The position numbers were made by a program, and so were the translations under genes. From DASVLX01 sp035552275 (GTDB taxonomy: Bacteria > Actinomycetota > Actinomycetes > Mycobacteriales > Pseudonocardiaceae): a stretch of 19,723 nucleotides of DNA. Where the stretch lies: positions 1-19,723 of the forward strand of contig DASZLR010000292.1 in the NCBI GenBank assembly GCA_035552275.1, in the 5' to 3' direction. Shown piece after piece: positions 5,129 to 13,569 of this stretch (positions within the stretch are counted from its first letter, which is position 1; the number at the start of each line of letters is the position of its first letter). The notes beneath the pieces are model-generated. The model made no database searches. It was not told the origin of the DNA and worked only from the letters and a program-made list of their open reading frames with translations.

Positions 5129-7623
5129 CCGAGCGCGCCGACATGCGGCAGCCGGACGTCGCCGACGTACTCGCCGTCGGCGGTGGGCCGCATCGACACC
5201 GCGACCGGCCGGTGCAACTCGTCCTTGTCGTCCACTTGGCCGACCACCGCCTGAACGTCCACATCGGACGGCTTCAGGCCGTCCAGCTCCACGGTCGCCC
5301 GGACCGAGACGGTGCCGCCGATCACCGGCGGCCGGTCGCCGTTCATGGCCAGGTCGGCGCCGGTCACCCGCACCCTCGGCCACGCCGCCGCCACCCGCGC
5401 CCGATAGCCGGCCAGTTCCCGCGCCCCGGCGTAGCCGTCCCGCCGCACGGCCGCCGCCGAGGCGGTCGCCGGGAGGTAGTACGACTCGACGTATTCACGC
5501 ACCATCCGGGACGCCTGCACCTTCGGCCCGAGCGTGGCCAGCGTGTGCCGCACCATGGCCATCCACCCGCCCGGCACCCCGTCGTCGCCGCCGTCGTAGA
5601 ACAACGGCGCGACCTGGCCGCCCAGCAGTTCGTACAGCGCGGCCGCCTCAAGATCGTCCCGCCGGTCCGGGTCGCCGATGCCGTCGGCGGTCGGGATCGC
5701 CCATCCGTTCGCGCCGTCGAACATCTCGTCCCACCAACCGTCCCGAATGGACAGATTCAGCCCGCCGTTCAAGGCCGCCTTCATCCCGGACGTGCCGCAC
5801 GCCTCCAGCGGCCGGGTCGGATTGTTCAGCCAGACGTCGCAACCCCAGTACAGGTACCGGGCCATCGACATGTCGTAGTCGGGCAGGAACACGATCCGGT
5901 TCCGCACGGCCGGATCGTCGGCGAACCGGACGATCTGCTGGATCAGCGCCTTGCCGCCGTCGTCGGCCGGGTGCGACTTGCCGGCCACCACCAGTTGCAC
6001 CGGCCGGTCCGGATGCAGCAGCAGCGCCCGCAGCCGCTCGGGATCGCGCAGCATCAGGGTCAGCCGCTTGTATGTGGGCACCCGGCGGGCGAAGCCGACG
6101 GTCAGCACGTCCGGGTCGAACACCGAGTCCACCCAGCCCAGCTCCAACGCCGACGCCCCGCGCTGCAACCAGGATGCCCGCAGCCGCGCCCGGACGTCCT
6201 CCACCAGCTTGACCCGCAAGGCGCAGCGCAGTTCCCACAGCAGCGCGTCGGTCACCGACTCCAGCCCGCTCATGTCCGCCGCCACGCCCTCGGTGTCGCC
6301 GAGCAGTCGGGTCAGCTCCCGCGCCGCCCAGGTCGGGCCGTGCACGCCGTTGGTCACCGAGCCGATCGGCACCTCGGCGGTGTCGAAACCCGGCCACAGC
6401 CCGCCGAACATCTCCCGGCTCACCCGGCCATGCAGCCGGGACACGCCGTTGGCGCGCTGGGCCAGCCGCAAACCCATGTGCGCCATGTTGAACATGCCGG
6501 GGTTGTCCTCGGAGCCCAGCGCCAGCACCCGCTGCACCGACACCCCCGGCAGCAGGTTCTCGTCACCGAAGTAGTGCTGCACCAGGTCCACCGGGAACCG
6601 GTCGATCCCGGCCGGCACCGGCGTGTGGGTGGTGAACACCGTGCCCGCGCGCACGGCCGACAGCGCCTGCTCGAAGTCCAGCCCGTCGCCGGTGACCAGC
6701 TCCCGGATCCGTTCCAGGCCAAGGAAACCGGCGTGCCCCTCGTTGGTGTGGAACACCTCGGGGCGCGGGTGCCCGGTCAGCTCGCAGTACGTCCGGACCG
6801 CGCGCACCCCGCCGATCCCGGCCAGGATCTCCTGCCGGATGCGGTGATCCTGGTCGCCGCCGTAGAGCCGGTCGGTGACGCCGCGCAGGTCCTCGTCGTT
6901 CTCCTCGATGTCCGAGTCGAGCAGCAGCAACGGCACCCGGCCGACCTGTGCCTTCCAGATCCGGGCGCGCAGCACCCGGCCGGTCGGCATCGCCACGTGC
7001 ACCAGAATGCGGCTGCCGGTGTCGTCGGTGAGCAGTTCCAGCGGCAGGCCGCGCGGGTCGATCACCGGATAGTGCTCCACCTGCCAGCCGTCCAGCGACA
7101 GCGACTGGCGGAAGTAGCCGGAGCGATACAGCAGGCCGACGCCGATCAACGGCAGCCCCAGGTCGGACGCGGCCTTGAGGTGATCGCCGGCGAGCACGCC
7201 CAGGCCGCCGGAATAGTTCGGCAGCGCCTCCGTTACCCCGAATTCCATGGAGAAGTACGCGATCGAGCCGGGAAACGGCACCGCCGCACCGCCGTCAACC
7301 CTGCCGCGCCCGCCGATCTCGGTCTCCCGCCGCTGGAACCAGCGCGGCTCGGTGAGGTACCGGCGAAGATCGTCGGCGACGGCCCGGGTGCGCGCGAGAA
7401 ACGCCTCGTCGGCGGCCAGCCGGTCCAGCACGCTCGCCGGCACGGCGGTCAGCAGCCGCAGCGGATCATGCCCGTTCCGCTCCCACTCCCCCGCGTCGAT
7501 CGCCGCGAACAGGTCCTGCGTCGGCGGGTGCCAGGTCCATCGCAGGTTGGTGGCCAGCGTGTGCAGATCGGCAAGCGGCGCGGGCAGTCCGGCTCGGACG
7601 GTAAAGCGACGTAGGGCTCTCAC
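5053..7623 (-). CDS. glgP: Alpha-glucan (glycogen/maltodextrin) phosphorylase, GT35
   Basis: The protein is 856 residues from GTG 7623. That start gives VRALRRFTVRAGLP, which aligns with the start of known actinobacterial GlgP, and a -10-like TAAGGT lies 7 nt upstream; a GTG at 7659 would add 12 residues. It opens with the DUF3417 domain (LRWTWHPPTQDLF), then the phosphorylase fold: YFSMEFGVTEALPNYSGGLG, FHTNEGHAGFLGLERI, TNGVHGPTWA and GFARRVPTYKR. The pyridoxal-phosphate lysine is K615 in GTSGMKAALNGG. It releases glucose-1-phosphate from non-reducing ends of alpha-1,4-glucan. A beta-sandwich-like C-terminal extension follows about residue 760. It is divergent from glgE, so breakdown and synthesis share a control region. 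Confidence 0.95.
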   Translation of the reverse strand: MRALRRFTVRAGLPAPLADLHTLATNLRWTWHPPTQDLFAAIDAGEWERNGHDPLRLLTAVPASVLDRLAADEAFLARTRAVADDLRRYLTEPRWFQRRETEIGGRGRVDGGAAVPFPGSIAYFSMEFGVTEALPNYSGGLGVLAGDHLKAASDLGLPLIGVGLLYRSGYFRQSLSLDGWQVEHYPVIDPRGLPLELLTDDTGSRILVHVAMPTGRVLRARIWKAQVGRVPLLLLDSDIEENDEDLRGVTDRLYGGDQDHRIRQEILAGIGGVRAVRTYCELTGHPRPEVFHTNEGHAGFLGLERIRELVTGDGLDFEQALSAVRAGTVFTTHTPVPAGIDRFPVDLVQHYFGDENLLPGVSVQRVLALGSEDNPGMFNMAHMGLRLAQRANGVSRLHGRVSREMFGGLWPGFDTAEVPIGSVTNGVHGPTWAARELTRLLGDTEGVAADMSGLESVTDALLWELRCALRVKLVEDVRARLRASWLQRGASALELGWVDSVFDPDVLTVGFARRVPTYKRLTLMLRDPERLRALLLHPDRPVQLVVAGKSHPADDGGKALIQQIVRFADDPAVRNRIVFLPDYDMSMARYLYWGCDVWLNNPTRPLEACGTSGMKAALNGGLNLSIRDGWWDEMFDGANGWAIPTADGIGDPDRRDDLEAAALYELLGGQVAPLFYDGGDDGVPGGWMAMVRHTLATLGPKVQASRMVREYVESYYLPATASAAAVRRDGYAGARELAGYRARVAAAWPRVRVTGADLAMNGDRPPVIGGTVSVRATVELDGLKPSDVDVQAVVGQVDDKDELHRPVAVSMRPTADGEYVGDVRLPHVGALGYTVRVLPRHDLLATPAELGRVVLA

Positions 7624-7630
7624 GCGGCCG

Positions 7631-7636
7631 ACCTTA
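7631..7636 (-). promoter_or_regulatory. -10-like box for leaderless glgP
   Basis: On the minus strand TAAGGT ends 7 nt before GTG 7623. This spacing fits a leaderless start and supports the shorter GlgP. A good -35 is not visible; the left copy of the repeat (7655-7673) overlaps where it would be. Confidence 0.4.
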
Positions 7637-7654
7637 TCCGGCGCGTCTGGCGAA

Positions 7655-7783
7655 CTCACATCGGTTCAGGACCCGCCGGTGTGGACTCACGCCGCTAATA
7701 CCGACGCAATCCTGTCGACATCAGACTCTCCAGCAGCGGCCGACGTCGACCGGTCCGCACCGTTCCTCACATCGGTCCGGACC
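7655..7783. repeat. Repeated element pair with palindrome in the glgP/glgE divergence
   Basis: CTCACATCGGTTCAGGACC (7655-7673) and CTCACATCGGTCCGGACC (7766-7783) share an identical 11-bp core and a similar 3' half, 111 bp apart on the same strand. The second copy contains the perfect 10-bp palindrome GGTCCGGACC (7774-7783). The first copy covers the -35 zone of glgP and the second lies about 75 bp upstream of the glgE -10. This fits a regulator that binds two sites in the shared 270-bp intergenic region, but no known box was recognised. Confidence 0.4.
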
Positions 7784-7835
7784 ACCGACTCAGGGCAATG
7801 TCACGGAACGTTCACTGAATCGAGCCCGGTGCTGC

Positions 7836-7884
7836 AGGACACTCGGTGACCCGGCACACTAGGGTCTACACCAGCGAAAAGGAG
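7836..7884 (+). promoter_or_regulatory. Putative glgE promoter and ribosome binding site
   Basis: A -10-like TAGGGT lies at 7860-7865; AGGACA at 7836-7841 could serve as a weak -35 at 18-bp spacing. AAAAGGAG (7877-7884) is a strong Shine-Dalgarno sequence 9 nt before GTG 7894. It decides that start over the in-frame upstream GTG at 7846, which lies before the -10 box. Confidence 0.5.
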
Positions 7885-7893
7885 CTTCATCTT

Positions 7894-9864
7894 GTGAGTG
7901 GGCGGCTGGCGATCGAGGACGTTACCCCGTCAGTAGGTAACGGTCGGTATCCAAGTAAAGCGGTGGTGGGCGAGCAGGTGCCCATCGCCGCGACCGTGTG
8001 GCGAGAGGGCCACGACGCCGTGGCGGCCACGGTCGCCTGGCGCGGCCCGCATGATCGCGCCGCCCGCCAGATCAGAATGGTCGAGGAAGGCATCGACTCG
8101 GACCGCTTCGCCGCGGTCGTCATGGCCGACGCGGACGGTTGGTGGACGTTCCGGATCGATGCGTGGAGCGACCCGTGGGCGACGTGGCGGCACGCGGTCG
8201 AGGTCAAGGTCGCCGCCGGCCAGACCGCCGCCGATCTGGCCAATGACCTGGAGTGCGGCGCCCGGCTGATCGACCGGGTGAGCCGTCGGCCGGACCGCCG
8301 GGCCGACCGGCCGTCGCTGACCGCCGCCGCGCACGCGCTGCGCGACACGACGCTGCCACTGGCCCAGCGGATCGCACCCGCGCTCGCCGAGCCGGTACTC
8401 ACGATCATGCGCGACTATCCGGTCCGCGACCTGCTCACCCGCGGCCGCCCGTACAAGGTGTGGGTGGACCGGGAACGCGCGCTGTTCGGCTCCTGGTACG
8501 AGCTGTTCCCCCGCTCCACCGGCGGCTGGGACCAGGCCGGCCGCCCGATCCACGGCACCCTCGTCACCGCGACCGAGGGCCTGGACCGGATCGCGGACAT
8601 GGGCTTCGATGTCGTGTACCTGCCGCCGATCCACCCGGTCGGCAAGGTCAACCGCAAGGGCGCCGACAACACCCTGCACGCCGGCCCGGACGACGTCGGC
8701 TCGACGTGGGCGATCGGCTCGGCCGAGGGCGGCCACGACGCGATCGAGCCCAAGCTGGGCACCCTCGCCGACTTCAAGGGCCTGATCGACCGCGCCCACG
8801 AGCTGGGCATGGAGATCGCGCTGGACCTGGCGTTGCAGTGCGCGCCGGACCATCCGTGGGTGACCGAGCATCCGGAGTGGTTCACCACCCGTCCGGACGG
8901 CACCATCGCCTACGCCGAGAATCCGCCCAAGCGGTACCAGGACATCTACCCGCTGAACTTCGACAACGACCCGGCCGGGCTGTACGCCGAGGTGCTCCGG
9001 GTGGTGCTGCACTGGGTCGACTACGGGGTGCGGATCTTCCGCGTCGACAATCCGCACACCAAACCGCCGGACTTCTGGCACTGGCTGATCTGGAAGGTCA
9101 AGCAGGCGCACCCGGACGTGCTGTTCCTGGCCGAAGCGTTCACCCGGCCGGCGCGGCTGTTCGGCTTGGCGCGGTTGGGTTTCACCCAGTCCTACACCTA
9201 CTTCACTTGGCGCACCGGCAAACAGGAGCTGGTCGACTTCGCCGTCGACCTGCTCGCGCACGCCGACGAGGCGCGGCCGAACCTGTTCGTGAACACCCCG
9301 GACATCCTGCACGAGAGCCTCCAGACAGGCGGTCCCGGCGCGTTCGCGCTGCGCGCCGCGCTGGCCGCGACCCTGTCGCCCACCTGGGGCGTCTACTCCG
9401 GGTACGAGCTGTACGAGCACGAACCGGCGAAGCCCGGCAGCGAGGAGTACCTGCACTCGGAGAAGTACGAGCTGCGGCCGAGGGATTTCGCCGCCGCCCG
9501 GCTGGAAGGCCGGTCGCTGGAACCGTGGCTGACCCGGCTGAACAAGATCCGCCGCGCGCACCCGGCGCTGCACCAACTGCGCACCCTGCGTTTCCACTAC
9601 GTGGACAACGACGCGCTGCTCGCGTTCAGCAAGTCCGACCCGGCCACCGGCGACACGGTGCTCACCGTGGTCAACCTCGATCCGTACGGCGAGCAGCAGG
9701 GCACCCTGTGGCTGAACATGCCGGATCTCGGCCTGAGCTGGTTCGACCGGTTCACCGCCCATGACGAGGTGACCGGCGAGACCTGGGACTGGGGCCAGGC
9801 CAACTACGTCCGGCTCGAACCCTGGCGGGCGGTCGCGCACATCGTGCATCTCCAACGAAGCTAG
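7894..9864 (+). CDS. glgE: Alpha-1,4-glucan:maltose-1-phosphate maltosyltransferase
   Basis: A 656-residue enzyme from GTG 7894, chosen from the Shine-Dalgarno sequence AAAAGGAG 9 nt upstream. The N-terminal domain contains YPSKAVVGEQVPIAATVWREGHD, typical of GlgE, followed by a helical insert and a GH13_3 barrel. The marker VNRKGADNTLHAGPDDVGS is present. Catalytic residues are the nucleophile D385 (RVDNPHTKPPDFW), acid/base E414 (LAEAFTRP) and D470 (NTPDILHE); the spacing agrees with characterised GlgE. It transfers maltosyl units from maltose-1-phosphate to the non-reducing end of alpha-1,4-glucan. It is followed after 101 nt by treS, which feeds maltose to Mak and then to GlgE. Confidence 0.96.
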   Translation: MSGRLAIEDVTPSVGNGRYPSKAVVGEQVPIAATVWREGHDAVAATVAWRGPHDRAARQIRMVEEGIDSDRFAAVVMADADGWWTFRIDAWSDPWATWRHAVEVKVAAGQTAADLANDLECGARLIDRVSRRPDRRADRPSLTAAAHALRDTTLPLAQRIAPALAEPVLTIMRDYPVRDLLTRGRPYKVWVDRERALFGSWYELFPRSTGGWDQAGRPIHGTLVTATEGLDRIADMGFDVVYLPPIHPVGKVNRKGADNTLHAGPDDVGSTWAIGSAEGGHDAIEPKLGTLADFKGLIDRAHELGMEIALDLALQCAPDHPWVTEHPEWFTTRPDGTIAYAENPPKRYQDIYPLNFDNDPAGLYAEVLRVVLHWVDYGVRIFRVDNPHTKPPDFWHWLIWKVKQAHPDVLFLAEAFTRPARLFGLARLGFTQSYTYFTWRTGKQELVDFAVDLLAHADEARPNLFVNTPDILHESLQTGGPGAFALRAALAATLSPTWGVYSGYELYEHEPAKPGSEEYLHSEKYELRPRDFAAARLEGRSLEPWLTRLNKIRRAHPALHQLRTLRFHYVDNDALLAFSKSDPATGDTVLTVVNLDPYGEQQGTLWLNMPDLGLSWFDRFTAHDEVTGETWDWGQANYVRLEPWRAVAHIVHLQRS

Positions 9865-9965
9865 CCCCCGGCCAGGTTCAGCCAAACGAACCAACGGCGA
9901 GTGCCGGCCGGCGGGCGCATCATGGACTGTGGCGCAGTGCTGATTCGAGCCGGTGAGGTGCTTTG

Positions 9966-11822
9966 ATGGCCATCGACGCACGACTGGACGCCCGGTTGGA
10001 CACCCCCGACCGGCTGGCAGGTGTGCCCCATACCGGGTCCGAGGTCTCCGCCGAGGGCCTGTTGAGCGAACCCCAGGCCGAGGAATTCGGCCACGCGCGA
10101 TCCGCGCCCCGACAACCGCACTGGTACAAGACCGCGGTCTTCTACGAGGTGCTGGTGCGGGCGTTCAACGACGCCGACAACAACGGCGTCGGCGATCTGC
10201 GCGGGCTGGCCGGCAAGCTGGACTACCTGGAATGGCTGGGCGTCGACTGCCTGTGGCTGCCGCCGTTCTACGACTCCCCGTTGCGCGACGGCGGTTACGA
10301 CATCAGCGATTTCCGTGCGGTGCTACCGGAATTCGGCACCGTGGACGATTTGGTGTACCTGCTGGACGCGGCGCACCGGCGGGGCATCCGCGTCATCACC
10401 GACCTGGTGCTCAACCACACCTCGGACGCGCATCCGTGGTTCCAGGCCTCGCGCACCGATCCGACCGGCCCGTACAGCGATTTCTACGTCTGGCGCGACG
10501 ACGACACCGGCTATCCGGACGCGCGGATCATCTTCGTGGACACGGAGAGTTCAAACTGGACATACGATCCGGTGCGCGGCCAGTTCTACTGGCACCGGTT
10601 CTTCTCCCACCAGCCCGATCTCAACTACGAGAACCCCGCCGTGCAGGAGGCGATGCTCGACGTCATCCGGTTCTGGCTGGATCTGGGCATCGACGGCTTC
10701 CGGCTCGACGCGGTGCCCTACCTGTTCGCCGCCGAGGGCACCAACTGCGAGAACCTGCCGGAAACGCACGCGTTCCTCAAGCGGTGCCGCAAGATCGTCG
10801 ACGACGAGTACCCCGGCCGGGTGCTGCTGGCCGAGGCCAACCAGTGGCCGGCGGACGTGGTCGAGTACTTCGGCAATCCGGACATCGGCGGCGACGAATG
10901 TCACATGGCGTTCCACTTTCCGCTGATGCCACGGATTTTCATGGCGGTGCGGCGGGAGACCCGGTTCCCGATCTCGGAGATCCTCGCGCAGACGCCGAAC
11001 ATCCCGGCCGGCGCCCAGTGGGGCATCTTCCTGCGCAACCACGACGAGTTGACGCTGGAGATGGTCACCGACGAAGAGCGCGACTACATGTACGCCGAAT
11101 ACGCCAAAGACCCGCGGATGAAGGCGAACATCGGCATCCGCCGCCGACTCGCGCCGCTGCTGGACAATGACCGCAATCAGCAGGAACTGTTCACCGCGCT
11201 GCTGTTGTCCCTGCCGGGATCGCCGGTTCTGTACTACGGTGATGAGATCGGCATGGGAGACAACATCTGGCTCGGCGATCGGGACGCCGTGCGCACACCC
11301 ATGCAGTGGACACCCGACCGCAACGCCGGATTCTCCCGCTGTGACCCGGCCCGGCTGTACCTCCCTACCATCATGGACCCGATTTACGGTTACCAAGCGG
11401 TAAATGTCGAAGCCCACATCAACAACACGTCCTCGCTGCTGCACTGGACCCGTCGGATGCTGACGGTCCGCAATGAGCACCGGGCTTTCGGGCTGGGCGA
11501 TTTCACCGAGTTGGGCTCGTCCAATCCGAGCGTGCTGGCGTACCAGCGCCGCTGGACGCCGACCGACGCGGAGCGTTCAGCGTCAGTCGACAATGCCGAC
11601 AGGGCGACCGAAGACATCGTGATGTGCGTCAACAACCTGTCCCGCTTCCCCCAACCGGTGGAGCTGGATCTGTCCGAGCACCGCGGCCGGGCTCTGATCG
11701 AGCTCACCGGTGGGGTGCCGTTTCCGACCGTCGGCGAGTTGCCTTACCTGCTCACCTTGCCCGGCCACGGCTTCTATTGGTTCCAGCTCACCAATCCCAT
11801 CCATGGGGGCGACTCGCCGTGA
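9966..11822 (+). CDS. treS: Trehalose synthase (maltose alpha-D-glucosyltransferase)
   Basis: A 618-residue protein from ATG 9966, with GGTGAGG 7 nt upstream; a TTG directly before adds one codon and is not preferred. After a variable N-terminus of about 50 residues comes the GH13_16 barrel: HWYKTAVFYEVLVRAF, DGGYDISDF, DLVLNHTSDAHPWF, the nucleophile D248 in GFRLDAVPYL, acid/base E290 in LLAEANQWP, and D360 in LRNHDELTLEM. SPVLYYGDEIGMGDN and RTPMQWTPDRNAGFS are also typical. TreS interconverts trehalose and maltose by intramolecular transfer. It is not fused to Mak; instead its TGA overlaps the mak GTG, so the two are probably made together. Confidence 0.96.
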   Translation: MAIDARLDARLDTPDRLAGVPHTGSEVSAEGLLSEPQAEEFGHARSAPRQPHWYKTAVFYEVLVRAFNDADNNGVGDLRGLAGKLDYLEWLGVDCLWLPPFYDSPLRDGGYDISDFRAVLPEFGTVDDLVYLLDAAHRRGIRVITDLVLNHTSDAHPWFQASRTDPTGPYSDFYVWRDDDTGYPDARIIFVDTESSNWTYDPVRGQFYWHRFFSHQPDLNYENPAVQEAMLDVIRFWLDLGIDGFRLDAVPYLFAAEGTNCENLPETHAFLKRCRKIVDDEYPGRVLLAEANQWPADVVEYFGNPDIGGDECHMAFHFPLMPRIFMAVRRETRFPISEILAQTPNIPAGAQWGIFLRNHDELTLEMVTDEERDYMYAEYAKDPRMKANIGIRRRLAPLLDNDRNQQELFTALLLSLPGSPVLYYGDEIGMGDNIWLGDRDAVRTPMQWTPDRNAGFSRCDPARLYLPTIMDPIYGYQAVNVEAHINNTSSLLHWTRRMLTVRNEHRAFGLGDFTELGSSNPSVLAYQRRWTPTDAERSASVDNADRATEDIVMCVNNLSRFPQPVELDLSEHRGRALIELTGGVPFPTVGELPYLLTLPGHGFYWFQLTNPIHGGDSP

Positions 11823-13201
11823 CCCTGGCCGCATCGGCTCTCGTTCTGGAGGCGGTGACCGACTCGCTCGCCGACTGGCTGCCCACCCAACGGTGGTTCG
11901 CCGGCAAGGGTCGGGCCGTCCAGGGCGCGCGGCCGGTGCACGCGGTGACCCTGATCAACGGTGATCCCGGCCTGGTGCACGCGGTCGTGGCGGTCGAGCA
12001 GGACGGCGCGGAACACCTGTACCAACTGCTGCTCGGGCTGCGGCGCGAGCCGCCGGAATACCTGCGGTCGGCGGTGCTCGGCAAGGCGGACGACCAGATT
12101 TGTTATGAGGCGACCGGTGATCCGGAGCTGGCCAGCCGGCTTCTGGACGAGTTCGGCCGGCTTCCGCACGGCTCCCCGGCAGAACTGCGGTTCGAGCTCG
12201 AACCGGGAGTGGCGCTGGAACACGGGTCGCGCGCCCGACTGGCCGGAGTGGAGCAGAGCAACAGCTCGCTGATCTTCGGTCAGGAGTACGTGCTGAAACT
12301 GTTCCGGCGCCTCATTCCCGGGCCCTCCCGCGATCTGGAGATCACCCGGGGGCTGTACCGGGTCGGCTGCCGGCAGGTGGCCCGGCCGCTGGGCTCGGTG
12401 CACGGCGAGATCGCCGGGGCGCCGGTCGTTTTCGGTCTGCTGCAACGGTTTCTGCCGGACGCCGTGGAAGGCTGGGCGATGGCCACGGCCAGCGTCCGCG
12501 ACCTGATGGCCGAGGGTGACCTGCACGCCGGCGAGGTCGGCGGCGATTTCGCCGGTGAGGCGCAGCGGTTGGGCAGCGCCGTGGCGACTGTCCACTCGCA
12601 CCTGCGGATCGCGTTCGGCGCGCGGATGGCCGAGGCCGACGAGATCGCCGAAACCGTGCGGGGCATGCACGATCGGCTGGACGGCACGGTGGCCGCGGTG
12701 CCGGCGCTGGCGCCCCAGGTGCCCGCGCTGCGCGACGCCTACGACGAGGTGCTGCGCGGCACGTCCCGGACGCCGGTGCAGAACGTGCACGGCGATCTGC
12801 ATCTGGGACAGGCGTTGCGCACCACGGCGAACTGGGTGCTGATCGACTTCGAAGGCGAGCCGGCGGCGCTGCCGGCCGAGCGGACCGCGTTCGCCTCGCC
12901 GCTGCGCGATGTGGCCGGCATGCTGCGCTCGTTCGACTACGCCGCCCACGCGCTCGCGCTGGCTCAGAGCGAGGACCACCAAACCGCGGTGCGCGCCAGG
13001 GAATGGGCCGACCGCAACCGAACCGCGTTCTGCGCCGGGTACGCCGAGACCGGCGCCGATCCCGACGACCAGGCCCCGCTGCTGCGCGCCCTGGAACTGG
13101 ACAAGGCGGTCTACGAGGTCCGCTACGAGCACGACAACCGGCCGGACTGGCTGCCGATCCCCCTAGCCGCGATCGCCCGCATTACCGCCGCGGATGCCTG
13201 A
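11819..13201 (+). CDS. mak: Maltokinase
   Basis: A 460-residue kinase from GTG 11819, overlapping the treS stop (GTGA). The N-terminal cap domain starts with the hallmark SLADWLPTQRWFAGKGR. The aminoglycoside-phosphotransferase-like lobes follow: LIFGQEYVLKLFRRL supplies the ATP-binding lysine, VHGDLHLGQ has catalytic D326 with H328 and Q331, and IDFEGEP has metal-binding D343 and E345. It phosphorylates maltose with ATP to give maltose-1-phosphate, the GlgE donor. The length matches characterised maltokinases (about 455). The gene is also called pep2. In many relatives glgB follows directly; here 2.3 kb of other genes intervene. Confidence 0.95.
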   Translation: MTLAASALVLEAVTDSLADWLPTQRWFAGKGRAVQGARPVHAVTLINGDPGLVHAVVAVEQDGAEHLYQLLLGLRREPPEYLRSAVLGKADDQICYEATGDPELASRLLDEFGRLPHGSPAELRFELEPGVALEHGSRARLAGVEQSNSSLIFGQEYVLKLFRRLIPGPSRDLEITRGLYRVGCRQVARPLGSVHGEIAGAPVVFGLLQRFLPDAVEGWAMATASVRDLMAEGDLHAGEVGGDFAGEAQRLGSAVATVHSHLRIAFGARMAEADEIAETVRGMHDRLDGTVAAVPALAPQVPALRDAYDEVLRGTSRTPVQNVHGDLHLGQALRTTANWVLIDFEGEPAALPAERTAFASPLRDVAGMLRSFDYAAHALALAQSEDHQTAVRAREWADRNRTAFCAGYAETGADPDDQAPLLRALELDKAVYEVRYEHDNRPDWLPIPLAAIARITAADA

Positions 13202-13569
13202 TAAGTCGGTGGGTGACCGAAATAACGCGCCGCATTAAGGTTGCGTAAGAAGTCAAACTGTGACCTAATATACAAAAGCAGACGCGCACGAACGCCGAGG
13301 ACCAGCGGAAATACGTACCGTAACCGCCAAGATCACATGCATGTCACGGCCCGCTGTGCGAGCCCGGGGTTTAGGGTTAGGGGACTCCCCCGTTACCGGC
13401 TAGGGGATTATTGGGGTGTGACCCTGGCCACAGATCACCCGCTTGGATGAGTCCGCTAGTCTTCCGATCACCCGATTAGGAATGTCAACTACGGCCCGTG
13501 CATGTCTCGGGCAGCAGTCGATAGTCCGGACGGGTGCCCCCACCCCATTCGTGAAATGAGAGAACAGTC
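13202..13569. other. Non-coding leader region of the surface-protein gene
   Basis: No credible gene is seen in these 368 bases. A promoter-like TTGCGT (13241-13246) and TAATAT (13266-13271), 19 nt apart, would give a leader of roughly 290 nt; TAGTCT (13457-13462) is a second -10 candidate. Five G-runs lie between 13366 and 13416 (GGGGTTTAGGGTTAGGGG, then two more GGGG) with a C5 run between them that could pair. GATCACCCG is repeated at 13433-13441 and 13466-13474, 33 bp apart. A 5-bp inverted repeat TCGGT/ACCGA (13206-13220) after mak is too weak to call a terminator. A structured regulatory leader is possible but no known riboswitch was recognised. Confidence 0.4.

Noticed and set aside
4720..7614. 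Very long plus-strand open frame (964 codons) across glgP
   Set aside because: It is the antisense shadow of glgP; the translation is low-complexity Arg/His/Gln/Pro-rich sequence and shows no domain, while the minus strand gives a full phosphorylase.
7930..9981. Long minus-strand open frame opposite glgE
   Set aside because: High-GC shadow frame with biased composition; the plus strand contains all GlgE catalytic motifs.
11624..11818. Upstream extension of the maltokinase reading frame into treS
   Set aside because: The GTG at 11819 gives the family N-terminus and the GTGA overlap; the extra 65 codons are a shadow of treS.
13366..13383. Telomere-like GGGTTTAGGGTTAGGG sequence
   Set aside because: Only two units are present inside a bacterial intergenic region; it is better treated as a G-rich motif than as a telomere or linear replicon end.
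13241..13450. 69-codon plus-strand frame in the gap after mak
   Set aside because: It starts with TTG, has no ribosome binding site, and its residues show no domain or natural composition.
13202..13569. Possible c-di-AMP (ydaO-type) or other known riboswitch
   Set aside because: The G-runs prompted the check, but the conserved paired elements of that class could not be found by eye.
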